In this document: piece after piece, positions 7,513 to 14,952 of the stretch
Numbering within the stretch: position 1 is the stretch's first letter
Layout of the letters: every line of letters begins with the position of its first letter
NCBI GenBank assembly: GCA_963837515.1
Contig: CAWINT010000009.1
Coordinates: forward strand, 1 to 64,000
Reading direction: 5' to 3'
Origin: RYN-230 sp963837515
GTDB lineage: Bacteria > Actinomycetota > Actinomycetes > Streptosporangiales > Streptosporangiaceae
Length of the DNA: 64,000 nucleotides
The notes under the pieces: model-generated
Told to the model about the DNA's origin: nothing
Databases searched by the model: none
Seen by the model: the letters and a program-made list of their open reading frames with translations, nothing else
Made by a program: the position numbers and the translations under genes

Positions 7513-8763
7513 TCACTCGGGAAACCCGGGCAGTCCCGGGGCCAGCTCCCCGTGCGTACCGAGGAACGCAACGGGGCGACGGCGGAACGGGGCCACCAGC
7601 CTACCGCCGAGCTGGCCATCAAGACAGCGGCGGACCTCAGTGCCGATTGCCTCGGCGAGCTGGGTCGGCACGGCATTGCCCACCTGGTCATACTGGCTCG
7701 ACCGATGGCCATGAAACGCGAAGCTATCGGGGAATCCCTGCAACCTGGCCGCCTCGCGGATCGTTATGGTCCGGTCCTGATCGGGATGCGTGTACTCGCC
7801 TGACTTGGGGTCCCGGAAACGGGTGATGACCGCGCGAGGTATCCCGTCCCAAGTCATCCTCCGGTAGCGGCGGGTGTGATCTTTGCGCAGCGCCCGCTGC
7901 ATGCCGGAGGGCAGCAGTTCCCGCGGCAGGTCCCGCCAGTCCTGGCCAGGCTTGATATGTGCCAGCCTGGCGAGGTTGGCCGCTGAGAGCCGCGCGGCGT
8001 AGTGATTAGTCAGCTCACCATTCAGGCCCGCTCGCATCGCCTCCTGATACGGCCCCACGGGCGGGCCCACATAGTGGACCTCTTCCTCCCCTGCTGCAAC
8101 AGGTGGCAGGTCACCGATCGCCTCCGCTGTGGTGACGAAGCCGTCCAACTGCCAGGGAGGAATCGTGCAGTTCGGCAGTAGATCCCCGATTTTCGCCGCA
8201 CCCACCGTCGGCATGGGGAAGCCGTACCCGGCCGGTATCCCAAGATCCCTACGCCAGCCGATGATGATCAAGCGCCAGCGCATCTGCGGTGCGCCGTACT
8301 GTGCCGCCAGCAGCTCGCCACACGCTGCCTCATACCCCGCCTTACTCAGCCCCTCCAGGATGGCGCGCAGGTAAGCTCCCCCAGCCAGGGTGACCAGGCC
8401 AGGCACGTTCTCGATGACGACACAGGCAGGGCGCATGGATTTCGCGAGCCGGAGCACCTCACGGAACAGATTGTTCCGTTTGTCCCACACGACCCGGGAC
8501 CCGATCATGGAGAAGCCCTGGCAAGGTGGCCCGGCAAACAGCAAATCCAGCTCACCAGCGGACAGGCCAGCCTCACTCAGTACCTTGGCGGCGTCCACGT
8601 CGCGTAGATCCTCAGTGAGGAACTTGCCCGGCAGGTTCGCTTGGTGGGTGAGGCTGCAGGCTGGATCGACGTCTGAGGCGAGCCGCAGATCCCAGCCTGC
8701 CCGGACCAGCCCGAGAGACGCACCGCCAGCCCCGCAGAACAGGTCAATCGCAGTCGGGCTCAT
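7513..8763 (-). CDS. DNA (cytosine-5) methyltransferase of the restriction-modification pair
   Basis: 416 residues from ATG 8763; the open frame upstream of it is not conserved. All key C5-methylase motifs are in order: I AIDLFCGAGGASLGL, IV GPPCQGFSMIG (catalytic Cys), VI VVIENVPGLV, VIII QMRWRLIIIGW, and X QVGNAVPTQLAEAIG. The target-recognition region lies between VIII and X and includes HKxHTRRYRRMTWDG-type sequence. The enzyme protects the host site cut by the NotI-like nuclease encoded 21 bp downstream. Complete motifs and no frameshift suggest an active enzyme. Confidence 0.93.
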   Translation of the reverse strand: MSPTAIDLFCGAGGASLGLVRAGWDLRLASDVDPACSLTHQANLPGKFLTEDLRDVDAAKVLSEAGLSAGELDLLFAGPPCQGFSMIGSRVVWDKRNNLFREVLRLAKSMRPACVVIENVPGLVTLAGGAYLRAILEGLSKAGYEAACGELLAAQYGAPQMRWRLIIIGWRRDLGIPAGYGFPMPTVGAAKIGDLLPNCTIPPWQLDGFVTTAEAIGDLPPVAAGEEEVHYVGPPVGPYQEAMRAGLNGELTNHYAARLSAANLARLAHIKPGQDWRDLPRELLPSGMQRALRKDHTRRYRRMTWDGIPRAVITRFRDPKSGEYTHPDQDRTITIREAARLQGFPDSFAFHGHRSSQYDQVGNAVPTQLAEAIGTEVRRCLDGQLGGRLVAPFRRRPVAFLGTHGELAPGLPGFPE

Positions 8764-8842
8764 GCGATTAGCTTGCCATCTGCCTGTGACATCGCAGCGC
8801 ATTATGCACCCCAACGCCACGTGTCTCAGGGGTGATGGCCCG

Positions 8843-9181
8843 TCCTCCTCGCTGGGCGATGGTCTTGGCCGAGTCCGCCGAGTCAAGGCCAAGCGGCTAC
8901 GCCGTCGCTGCGCGAGCCTGGACACGGCGGCCACGGGCCAAGGGCGGGCAGCTACGAGAAGGACGAGGGAGGACCAGGGGACGGGAGCAGCCCGGTACGC
9001 CCTGGCCACTGCGGGTCGGCCGCATGATCGTCGTGCCATTAGCGTGCCATTAACCAGGGTGACGACGGGTCAACCAGGGTCACTCGGGACTGCCAGGGAC
9101 GCCTGGTCAGCGCCCCTGGCAGCCGTAACCGCTGCGCTTCCCAAGCTGATAGTGCGAGTTCGATTCTCGTCACCCGCTCCA
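8843..9181 (+). repeat. Element-end module A: hairpin, arm repeats and tRNA-Gly(CCC) 3' half
   Basis: Three parts. A GC-rich block carries an inverted repeat, ccgccgagtcaaggc (8875-8889) against gcctggacacggcgg (8916-8930). A tandem arm follows, tgccattagcgtgccatta from about 9033. Then 9137-9181 has cttcccaag...cacccgctcca, the tRNA-Gly(CCC) sequence from the anticodon loop through the T arm, acceptor strand and CCA. The 5' half of a tRNA is absent, so this is an attachment-site copy left by integration, not a tRNA gene. Related modules occur at 9940, 12461, 16972, 18119 and 21219. Confidence 0.85.
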
Positions 9182-9274
9182 GAAGCTTCCTAGGATCCAG
9201 CCGAGCAGCATCATGTCTGACTCCACCCGCGTGGTGTCGAGTCCGGCCAGCGTCAGGATGTCAGTTTGGTCCGG

Positions 9275-9673
9275 TTAACTGACGAGAAGAAGTCCGTCGT
9301 GTTCGGTGAAGTCGGCGAAGTCTTTGGTATTGAAGGTGGCCAGAGGCAGACCCTGGACCAGGCAGCATGCAGCGATCCAGCTGTCGTTTACCGGTCGGGG
9401 ACGACCCCGAAGCTGGGCGTTAGCCTGCATCTCGCCCCATTTGATCGCCACGGCCTCGTCGAAGGGGAGCAGCACGACTTGCTGGCGCCAGTTCGCGAGA
9501 TCAGCTAGGCGGCGGGGCCCCCAGTCGCGCAGGACGGTCCACTTGGTCAGTTCGCCGGGAGTCACGAACGTTATGCACAGGGAGTGCCCGGCCAGCCGGG
9601 AGCGGAGTGGGTCGGTTAGCCGACCGCGCAGGATGGTTGAGGCAACGTCGGTGTCGAGGACGATGAAGCTCAC
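9275..9673 (-). CDS. vapC: PIN-domain toxin, VapC type
   Basis: 132 residues. The PIN nuclease acidic residues are visible: FIVLDTDVAS near the N-terminus, an acidic EL in FVTPGELTKW, RPVNDSWIAACCLVQGLPLA and the last FNTKDFADF. Such proteins are Mg-dependent RNases that cleave tRNA or rRNA. The start overlaps the antitoxin stop by four bases, the usual toxin/antitoxin coupling. It is the first cargo right of tRNA fragment A, and is clearly related to the second PIN toxin at 16230 (shared FVT.GELT.W, RGRPRP.ND.WIAAC, PLAT.N.KDF). Confidence 0.88.
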   Translation of the reverse strand: MSFIVLDTDVASTILRGRLTDPLRSRLAGHSLCITFVTPGELTKWTVLRDWGPRRLADLANWRQQVVLLPFDEAVAIKWGEMQANAQLRGRPRPVNDSWIAACCLVQGLPLATFNTKDFADFTEHDGLLLVS

Positions 9674-9870
9674 GCCAGCCCAGCGTGCCGGGAGGCGTAG
9701 AGGTCTGCGAGGAACTCCGCTAGCTCCTCGTCGGACTCGAAGAGGTCCGGGCAGGCTAGGTCGTCAACCGATGCGACCGGGCCGACGCCTTGGCGGCGGG
9801 CCAACTCGGCCACGGGGATATGCCTAGCACTACCCCACTCGGGCAGCTGGTCAGCGCTGTTTGAGGTCAT
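9670..9870 (-). CDS. vapB: Antitoxin partner of PIN toxin
   Basis: 66 residues from ATG 9868-9870, ending in an ATGA overlap with the toxin. The sequence has a short basic segment (LARRQGVGPVASVDDLACPD) followed by an acidic helix (FESDEELAEFLADLYASRH), the part expected to wrap the toxin. The same length and the same D-(L/I)-F-(E/D)-x-DEEL block occur in the antitoxin at 16643. It presumably also binds operator DNA upstream, but the DNA-binding fold is not obvious. Confidence 0.75.
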   Translation of the reverse strand: MTSNSADQLPEWGSARHIPVAELARRQGVGPVASVDDLACPDLFESDEELAEFLADLYASRHAGLA

Positions 9871-9939
9871 GGCCTGCCCTCCTTCAGGCTCGCGGTGTCC
9901 ATCTGCTTACACAGACGGTGCAATACAGAACCAGGATAG

Positions 9940-10113
9940 CCGGGAGCGGCCTGCTTGGAGTCTGCCGAGTCAAGAAGCCGCTTCGCGGGCCTTGACACAG
10001 CGGTCCTGCGGTCAAGGGGATGCAACCATGATCCGGACCACCGCCAGTCAGGGCATGATCGCCGGGCCATTAGCGGGCCATTAGCCAAGGTGACGAGGGG
10101 TCAACCAGGGTCA
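9940..10113 (+). repeat. Element-end module B without tRNA fragment
   Basis: A diverged copy of module A: tgccgagtcaagaagc and ggccttgacacagcgg make the same hairpin type, followed by catgatcgccgggccattagc with a second gggccatta and ccaaggtgacgaggggtc. The match stops at about 10113, where sequence coding for an IS110 transposase fragment begins. No tRNA 3' half follows, so this end has been truncated. Confidence 0.7.
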
Positions 10114-10114
10114 C

Positions 10115-10336
10115 TCACGGCCGCTCCGTGAACGTGGCCTCCACCCGCCAGGTCTTCTGCCGCCGGCGATCCGCCCGGGACCCCGGAACCCGGGTGCACA
10201 CCATCCCGGACCCCTTCGCCACGTCGATCGCGGTCGCGTACTCCACGACCTGTGTGCTGTCCTCCGCTATCTCCGCGCCGTCACCGCCGTGCCCGGGAAC
10301 ACCCGTGCCCTCTGCCTTGCCCTTGCCCGCGGCCAT
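10115..10336 (-). pseudogene. IS110-family transposase, N-terminal fragment
   Basis: From ATG 10336 the frame gives an Ala/Gly-rich leader, then VVEYATAIDVAKGSGMVCTR, VPGSRADRRRQKTWRVEATF and a quick stop. The IDVAKG block with the following Arg-rich stretch is the start of the DEDD (RuvC-like) domain of IS110 transposases; normal proteins run to about 400 residues. It is cut exactly where module B ends, so a recombination or transposition event joined the two. Non-functional. Confidence 0.8.
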
Positions 10337-10871
10337 CGCCGCCTCGCTTTCCTGGTAAACCAGCAGGACGAGGCTGCCCGGGGGACGGCGCGGGAACAAC
10401 CGAATCTGATCGGCGTGCCTGAAAGCGACAGTACCCAGCCCGCATGATCGTCCCCAGCGCCAAACTATCCTCCGGGCACGAAGCGCCAAGGAGCAAACGG
10501 CGTCACGGGCAGCACACCATGATCATCTCTGCGCAGCGGCCCCGCCCGCCACCCGTTCACCACGGCCGTGCGCGGTTCCACAGCTGGACAGCGCCACCGT
10601 CATCAGCCACCCTGGAACCGGTCACGGCGCCGGCCGGCGCACGGGCAGCACACCTGTCGCCAGCAACGCCGGCCCGTGGCCACCCGCACCCGGCCGCCGC
10701 CCAAGTTTCGCGGGAACCCCGCGCCGTCAGACCCACTAACTATCCTGGCAGCCGCAGCCGCCTCCGATTTTGTTGTTCTCACAAGCTGCATGATCGCGAG
10801 GCGGCTGCCCGGCGCAGAAACCAGCAGTAACCCCAGCCAGCCCGGGTCATCCCAGGTCAACCCCCGAATGG
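10337..10871. other. Gene-poor GC-rich region
   Basis: About 535 bp. Open frames here have no recognisable motif, no good ribosome site and a proline/arginine composition typical of chance frames in GC-rich DNA. I see no repeat of the tRNA-fragment family in it. Confidence 0.4.
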
Positions 10872-11105
10872 CTACTGCCGTACTAGGCTCCAGATGATGT
10901 AGCCAATCCCGAGGGTGACAATAAAGAGCAGAACTGCAACGGTATAGGCCGCGACCACCCGCCCGACGCTGCGGGGCTGCACGCCCTGCGGCAAGACCAG
11001 CCCGGACTTGTGATCGAAGTACATCCCCGGGGATACCGGCGGCGGGGCGCTCTGCTCGTAGCCACGCCTCATCGCTTCCGCGTCCTGGGCCGGGTACGGT
11101 GTCAT
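10872..11105 (-). CDS. Small single-pass membrane protein
   Basis: 77 residues from ATG 11105, preceded by TTGAGG; the in-frame start 30 bases earlier is less likely. The N-terminal half is soluble with YEQSAPPPVSPGMYFDHKSG, a Gly-x-Tyr-x-Asp pattern recalling the DUF2510-type extracellular motif. One strong C-terminal membrane helix follows (VVAAYTVAVLLFIVTLGIGY). Function unknown. It is the only gene between the IS110 fragment and lspA. Confidence 0.6.
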   Translation of the reverse strand: MTPYPAQDAEAMRRGYEQSAPPPVSPGMYFDHKSGLVLPQGVQPRSVGRVVAAYTVAVLLFIVTLGIGYIIWSLVRQ

Positions 11106-11789
11106 CGCGACCTCAATTCCCCGGTACGGCCTCAATCATAAGTCTAGTCCGATTTTCAGGCCTGGGACGCCCCCGGGCATTCGATTCGTCAGGACATCGG
11201 AACGAACCAACTGACCGCGTCCGCCACGTGCCCGATATCTCGGCGACTCGCGGGCGACTGTTGCCAACACTGTTGCCAAGCCGCTGAACGACGTCTGTCA
11301 CGCTCCGACAAGTCTGGAACATCGACCCAGAGCGCAGACGCGAGTGGACGATCCTGGACGACGTGCCCGGAACTACGGAGCTGATGGTCCACGATCCCTA
11401 GGGATGGCCCTACAACAGCCCTAGAACGCCGGGGGGCGCCGGGGGTAAACGCGTGACACTGCAAGGTAATCCGAAGAACGCGAACAAGCGTATGCCCAGG
11501 TCGCGGCGATAGGGCCGCTACTTGAGCCGAGACGTCAACACTCTGATAAGGAAGCGATCGCTGCGAGCCAACTTGGGAGCCACCCGGGCGGACAACTTTC
11601 CCAGGCTTCCGGACGCGAATGAACCTCGAGCGGCGATGGATCCGAGGTCACGGACCGATCTGAACGCGGGTGACCGAACGGCCCCTCAGGTACCTACGGG
11701 TCAGAAGGTTTTCAAGCTGCTAGGGATAGATCTCTTCCGGGCCGGGCGGTGCTGGCCCGCTGTTTCGTCTGGCTTGCCATACTTGCCTG
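11106..11789. other. Long intergenic region upstream of lspA
   Basis: About 680 bp with no convincing gene. A direct repeat actgttgccaa occurs twice in tandem near 11259-11280, a layout like recombinase or regulator arm sites. The 3' part should hold the lspA promoter. Open frames on either strand lack family resemblance. Confidence 0.4.
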
Positions 11790-12311
11790 GTGCCTGCTAA
11801 TGCTCGCCTCATCGCGGTGCTTGCCGGGACCGCGGTCCTGGGCATCGGCTTGGATCAGGCGACGAAGGCGCTCATGGTCGCGACCCGGGAGGGTAAGCCC
11901 CCGATCCGGATAGTCGGCCAGGTCCTGACCATCTATGTCACACGGAACACAGGTGCCGCCTTCGGCTTCGCGCCCGCCGCGACCGTGCTGTTCACCGGCG
12001 TGGCGGTGGCGGCCGCCGTGCTGATCGCCGTCAAGGCACCCCGGCTGCGCTCGACCTGGTGGGCGGTGGCACTCGGCCTGGTGCTGGCAGGCGCCATAGG
12101 GAATCTGTGCGACAGGCTGATGCGGGCACCCGGCATCGGCCGCGGTGCCGTCGTCGACTTCATCGACCTGCAGCACTTCGCGGACTTCAACGTCGCCGAC
12201 AGCTGCCTCACGTGCGGAGTCGTATTCATGCTCTTGCTGTCGCTCCGCGGCATTCCTATGACAGGCGGTGCAGAGGCCGATGTGCCCCATCCACGCCCGA
12301 TCGGACAGTGA
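11790..12311 (+). CDS. lspA: Lipoprotein signal peptidase (signal peptidase II)
   Basis: 173 residues from GTG 11790. It has four predicted membrane helices and all conserved boxes: GLDQATKAL, VTRNTGAAFGFA, GLVLAGAIGNLCDRLMR and AVVDFIDLQHFADFNVADS. The two catalytic Asp are those of NLCDR and FNVADS. The enzyme cleaves signal peptides of diacylglyceryl-modified prolipoproteins in the membrane and is the target of globomycin. Its position between element-end modules, away from the usual ileS/rluD neighbours of a housekeeping lspA, suggests an extra, mobile copy. Confidence 0.93.
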   Translation: MPANARLIAVLAGTAVLGIGLDQATKALMVATREGKPPIRIVGQVLTIYVTRNTGAAFGFAPAATVLFTGVAVAAAVLIAVKAPRLRSTWWAVALGLVLAGAIGNLCDRLMRAPGIGRGAVVDFIDLQHFADFNVADSCLTCGVVFMLLLSLRGIPMTGGAEADVPHPRPIGQ

Positions 12312-12460
12312 ATGAGGGCCTGGACCTCTAGCTGCGAGCCATTAGCGTGCCATTACCAGTAGCGCCCAGCGGTATGCCGCGGTCAGTCGGAGACAGTCCT
12401 GAGTGCAGGTCAGGGCCATCACCGCTGGTTGATATGGCGATTTGCAAGCAGGTGTTCTGT
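12312..12460 (+). repeat. Arm repeat H downstream of lspA
   Basis: gagccattagcgtgccattacc (about 12337-12358) matches the paired arm repeats found before the tRNA-Gly fragments but is not followed by one. It starts within 30 bp of the lspA stop and marks a scarred cassette end. The remainder up to module C shows nothing else. Confidence 0.55.
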
Positions 12461-12789
12461 CCCTCCTCGCTGCTCGATGGTCTTGGCCGAGTCCGCCGAG
12501 TCAAGGCCGAGCCCGCTGACGCGGGTCGCTTCGCGAGCCTGGACACGGCGGCCACAGCCAAGGGCAGGCAGCTACGAGGAGGACGGGGGAGGAGCAGGCC
12601 ACAGCAGGCAGAACCGTCCCAGGCCGCGGGCAAGATCGCCGTGCAATTAGCGTGCAATTAGCCCCGGTAACGAGGGGTCGGTCACGGGTACTGGCGGTGC
12701 CCGCTCCTGGCTGGTCAGCGGGCCTAGCAGTGCGGATCCGTCGGATTCCCAAGCTGATAGTGCGAGTTCGATTCTCGTCACCCGCTCCA
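12461..12789 (+). repeat. Element-end module C: hairpin, arm repeats and tRNA-Gly(CCC) 3' half
   Basis: The same order as module A. The hairpin is ccgccgagtcaaggc (12493-12507) with gcctggacacggcgg (12537-12551), plus an inner stem cccgc-tgac-gcggg. The arms are gtgcaattagcgtgcaatta (from about 12641). ttcccaagctgatag...cacccgctcca follows at 12746-12789. The arm version (caatta) and the sequence between arm and tRNA part are shared with module D, defining a second subfamily distinct from A/E/F. The tRNA part keeps a complete acceptor strand and CCA. Confidence 0.85.
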
Positions 12790-12923
12790 GGAGCTTCTTT
12801 GCAGGTCAGCGCCGGTCTCCCGGGCGCGGCCGGTTCCCCTTCCCCGCCGGTTGTTGCTCTTCCGTGCCTGTGAGCGGGCCATTAGCCCACCGGAGCGAAT
12901 ACGCTCGCCTGGCCGTCGTCGTC

Positions 12924-13430
12924 CTAATCGCCGTGTTGCCCGGCCTGGACGTGGGAGTCGATCGCGTTCGTGATCGACTGGTCCGCGCCGCCTGCCTCGT
13001 GCTGGTAGATCATGGCCGCGCGCTTGCTGTCGTGGCCCATCCGGGCCATGAGATCCCGGGGGCCCACGCCGTTGGCCGCTGCGAACGTGTTGCCGGTATG
13101 CCGCAGATCGTGAAAATGCAGACCTGTGGCCCCTATCGACCGCACCGTGTACGGCCGGGCGGACATCTTGTTGAAGTTTCCCCGCCGCAGCGGACCGCCC
13201 ATCGCCCCGGGAACGCCAAGGCTTCTGGCGGCACGCGGAACTGCGGATGTTGCCGATCGCGCAGCGGCCGACCACCTCGGCGAGCGCGAACACCTGAGCG
13301 ACGGTCAGCAGCGGCCGCTCAGGCGCGTCCTCGTCACCGGCCCCGCGGATGCGGCGCGGGTTCCGGGCAGGATCTTGTCCTCCTCTACGGCCGCCATGAC
13401 CACTGCCGGCAGCAGCCTGAAAGCCAGAGA
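12924..13430 (-). pseudogene. int: Tyrosine recombinase (integrase) remnant
   Basis: Read from 13430 leftward, a first frame gives AFRLLPAVVMAAVEEDKILP. A second gives NPRRIRGAGDEDAPERPLLT and VAQVFALAEVVG. After a gap a third gives GGPLRRGNFNKMSARPYTVR, GLHFHDLRHTGNTFAAANG, LMARMGHDSKRAAMIYQHEA and the stop at 12924. The last block holds the HxxR pair (HDLRH) and catalytic Tyr (IYQH). At least two frame changes, an internal deletion and loss of the N-terminus make it inactive. Its end points at tRNA fragment C about 135 bp away, the normal int-att arrangement of AICEs. Confidence 0.88.
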
Positions 13431-13581
13431 AGACTATAGTTACCCTAAGCTCAGGCGTTGCAGTTCCAGCAGATGCGATCAAGACAGGAGCTGATTGACC
13501 ACTCGACGCTAATCGACTCAAGCTACCGCGCTAGAAGAATTCGACAATTTTTATCTCGCCAACTATTTAGGAGCATCACTC

Positions 13582-14058
13582 GTGGCTGTTGCGCTTAGCC
13601 TCATAAACACATTGCTGCTTGTGGTGACGGCAGTGCTTGCTTATATCAGCATTCGCAAATTCCGACAGTCCAGAGGGATTGACTTTATACTGGACGCCGA
13701 GAGTGCCATAGATCCGGTTCGCCAAAACCTCGTTGGCGCTGATCCGGCCTTAATCAGAAATATCTATCGGAAGAATTTCTTTATAGAGAATCTATCCGAT
13801 GAAGACTGTCGGGCTTTTCCTTTCATGCATGCTGTATATGCCCACGTTAGTCGCATGTACTTTATCTTGTCAGCTCACAACTTGGATCATGGACTTGCTG
13901 ATTTCGAAAGGGCAGAGACTATAAATTCGTGGACTCGCTACCTGGTTCTCTTTAAGGACCATCCGGCTATGCAAGCAGTGCATCGGCAAACGCTGCGTGA
14001 CCGAGACCGAAACAGTGCATTTATCCAACTAGCCGAGGAACTGCTGGGCCATGAGTAA
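13582..14058 (+). CDS. Membrane-anchored protein of unknown function, low-GC pair
   Basis: 158 residues from GTG 13582, preceded by AGGAG. One N-terminal membrane helix (LSLINTLLLVVTAVLAYISI) is followed by a basic SIRKFRQSR, then a mostly helical cytosolic domain with conserved-looking FPFMHAVYAHVSRMYFIL and TINSWTRYLVLFKDHPAM. No catalytic motif or family is recognised. The stop overlaps the following methyltransferase start by 8 bp, so they are co-translated. Composition is far less GC-rich than the chromosome, with many A/T-ending codons, so the pair was probably acquired recently. Confidence 0.75.
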   Translation: MAVALSLINTLLLVVTAVLAYISIRKFRQSRGIDFILDAESAIDPVRQNLVGADPALIRNIYRKNFFIENLSDEDCRAFPFMHAVYAHVSRMYFILSAHNLDHGLADFERAETINSWTRYLVLFKDHPAMQAVHRQTLRDRDRNSAFIQLAEELLGHE

Positions 14059-14908
14059 TCCCTTTCACGGTGGGTTGTCGGATCACGTGGGTCATTTTTC
14101 GTCACTCAATTGGCTACTCTGTCATCATCATGCGAAAGACGAGCTTCGCAGGCAATTTGCACTGTCTCTGGACCTAATGCCAAATGTCATGATCTTGGAT
14201 GTTGCTTGCGGAACAGGTGGATGGTCTGAGACTTTTAGTACCGTCTACCCTGAGTGCAGAGTAGTCGGGTTCGACATGTCATTGACAAATCTCTCCTGGG
14301 CAAAAAGGCTCGGCCGGTCGTCTAACGTATCATCTAGAAGATCTTTCCTGGCCGCTGACGCTTCGCGTCTACCCTTCCGTCGGGAAAGTTTCGATGTAGT
14401 TTTCGTGGCCAACTCGCTGCAATTTCGAACTATAGAATATGCAGTCCCAAGCTTGTACGGACTACTTCGACCGGGGGGACGCCTCATTCTTAGGAACTTC
14501 GATGAAGGTGTTACCCTTCTTTTTCCATGTTCACCCGATCTTCAAGCCAAAATTATTGCTGCTGCCGCATGCGCTTCCACTAAAGACAAGGAGCCGATTG
14601 ATCCATACGTCGGCAGGCGACTTAAGGATATCCTGCATAGGAGTTTTCAGGAACCAATCAACCTGCAAGTCGCTGCTACTCGCCTAGAATGGCCATTCAG
14701 TTCGCCACAACGAGAATATATTGCTGGCAATGTAGCGTGGTTGGGCTCGATGGCGAAAAATTACGTCGATGGGCAGGAGTATAAACGATGGATGTCCCTC
14801 GTTGATGGCAATGTCGAGCGTAGTCTGTTTGATGACGAATCGGCCTATTACATTGTTTTTGATTTTTGTGCCGAGTTGACTCGCAACTCGAGACCTGACC
14901 GGCCCTGA
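14051..14908 (+). CDS. Class I SAM-dependent methyltransferase
   Basis: 285 residues from ATG 14051. Motif I is MILDVACGTGGWSE, followed by CRVVGFDMSLTNLSWAK (acidic ribose binder), AADASRLPFRRESFDVVF and LRPGGRLILRNF, the full Rossmann methyltransferase set in a methyltransf_11/25-like order. The C-terminal 100 residues are variable and may bind the substrate, which cannot be predicted. It is coupled to the membrane-anchored protein upstream and shares its low GC. Immediately downstream lies an IS5-family insertion. No natural-product genes are nearby, so a defence or surface-modification role is as likely as secondary metabolism. Confidence 0.85.
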   Translation: MSNPFHGGLSDHVGHFSSLNWLLCHHHAKDELRRQFALSLDLMPNVMILDVACGTGGWSETFSTVYPECRVVGFDMSLTNLSWAKRLGRSSNVSSRRSFLAADASRLPFRRESFDVVFVANSLQFRTIEYAVPSLYGLLRPGGRLILRNFDEGVTLLFPCSPDLQAKIIAAAACASTKDKEPIDPYVGRRLKDILHRSFQEPINLQVAATRLEWPFSSPQREYIAGNVAWLGSMAKNYVDGQEYKRWMSLVDGNVERSLFDDESAYYIVFDFCAELTRNSRPDRP

Positions 14909-14952
14909 TGCTCGGCTCGGTGCAAACAGGGAGTCGGTCCGGCCAGGCTTAG

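Noticed and set aside
9137..9181. tRNA gene call
   Set aside because: Only the anticodon loop to CCA is present; the acceptor 5' strand, D arm and 5' anticodon stem are missing here and at the other five copies.
9867..10088. Minus-strand frame starting ANGPLMARRSC, and its relatives at 17886-18152 and 22657-23328
   Set aside because: The shared peptide is the antisense reading of the ccattag arm repeat; the rest of each frame is unrelated and lacks coding character.
11522..11800. Plus-strand open frame before lspA
   Set aside because: No ribosome site, no recognisable family and biased composition.
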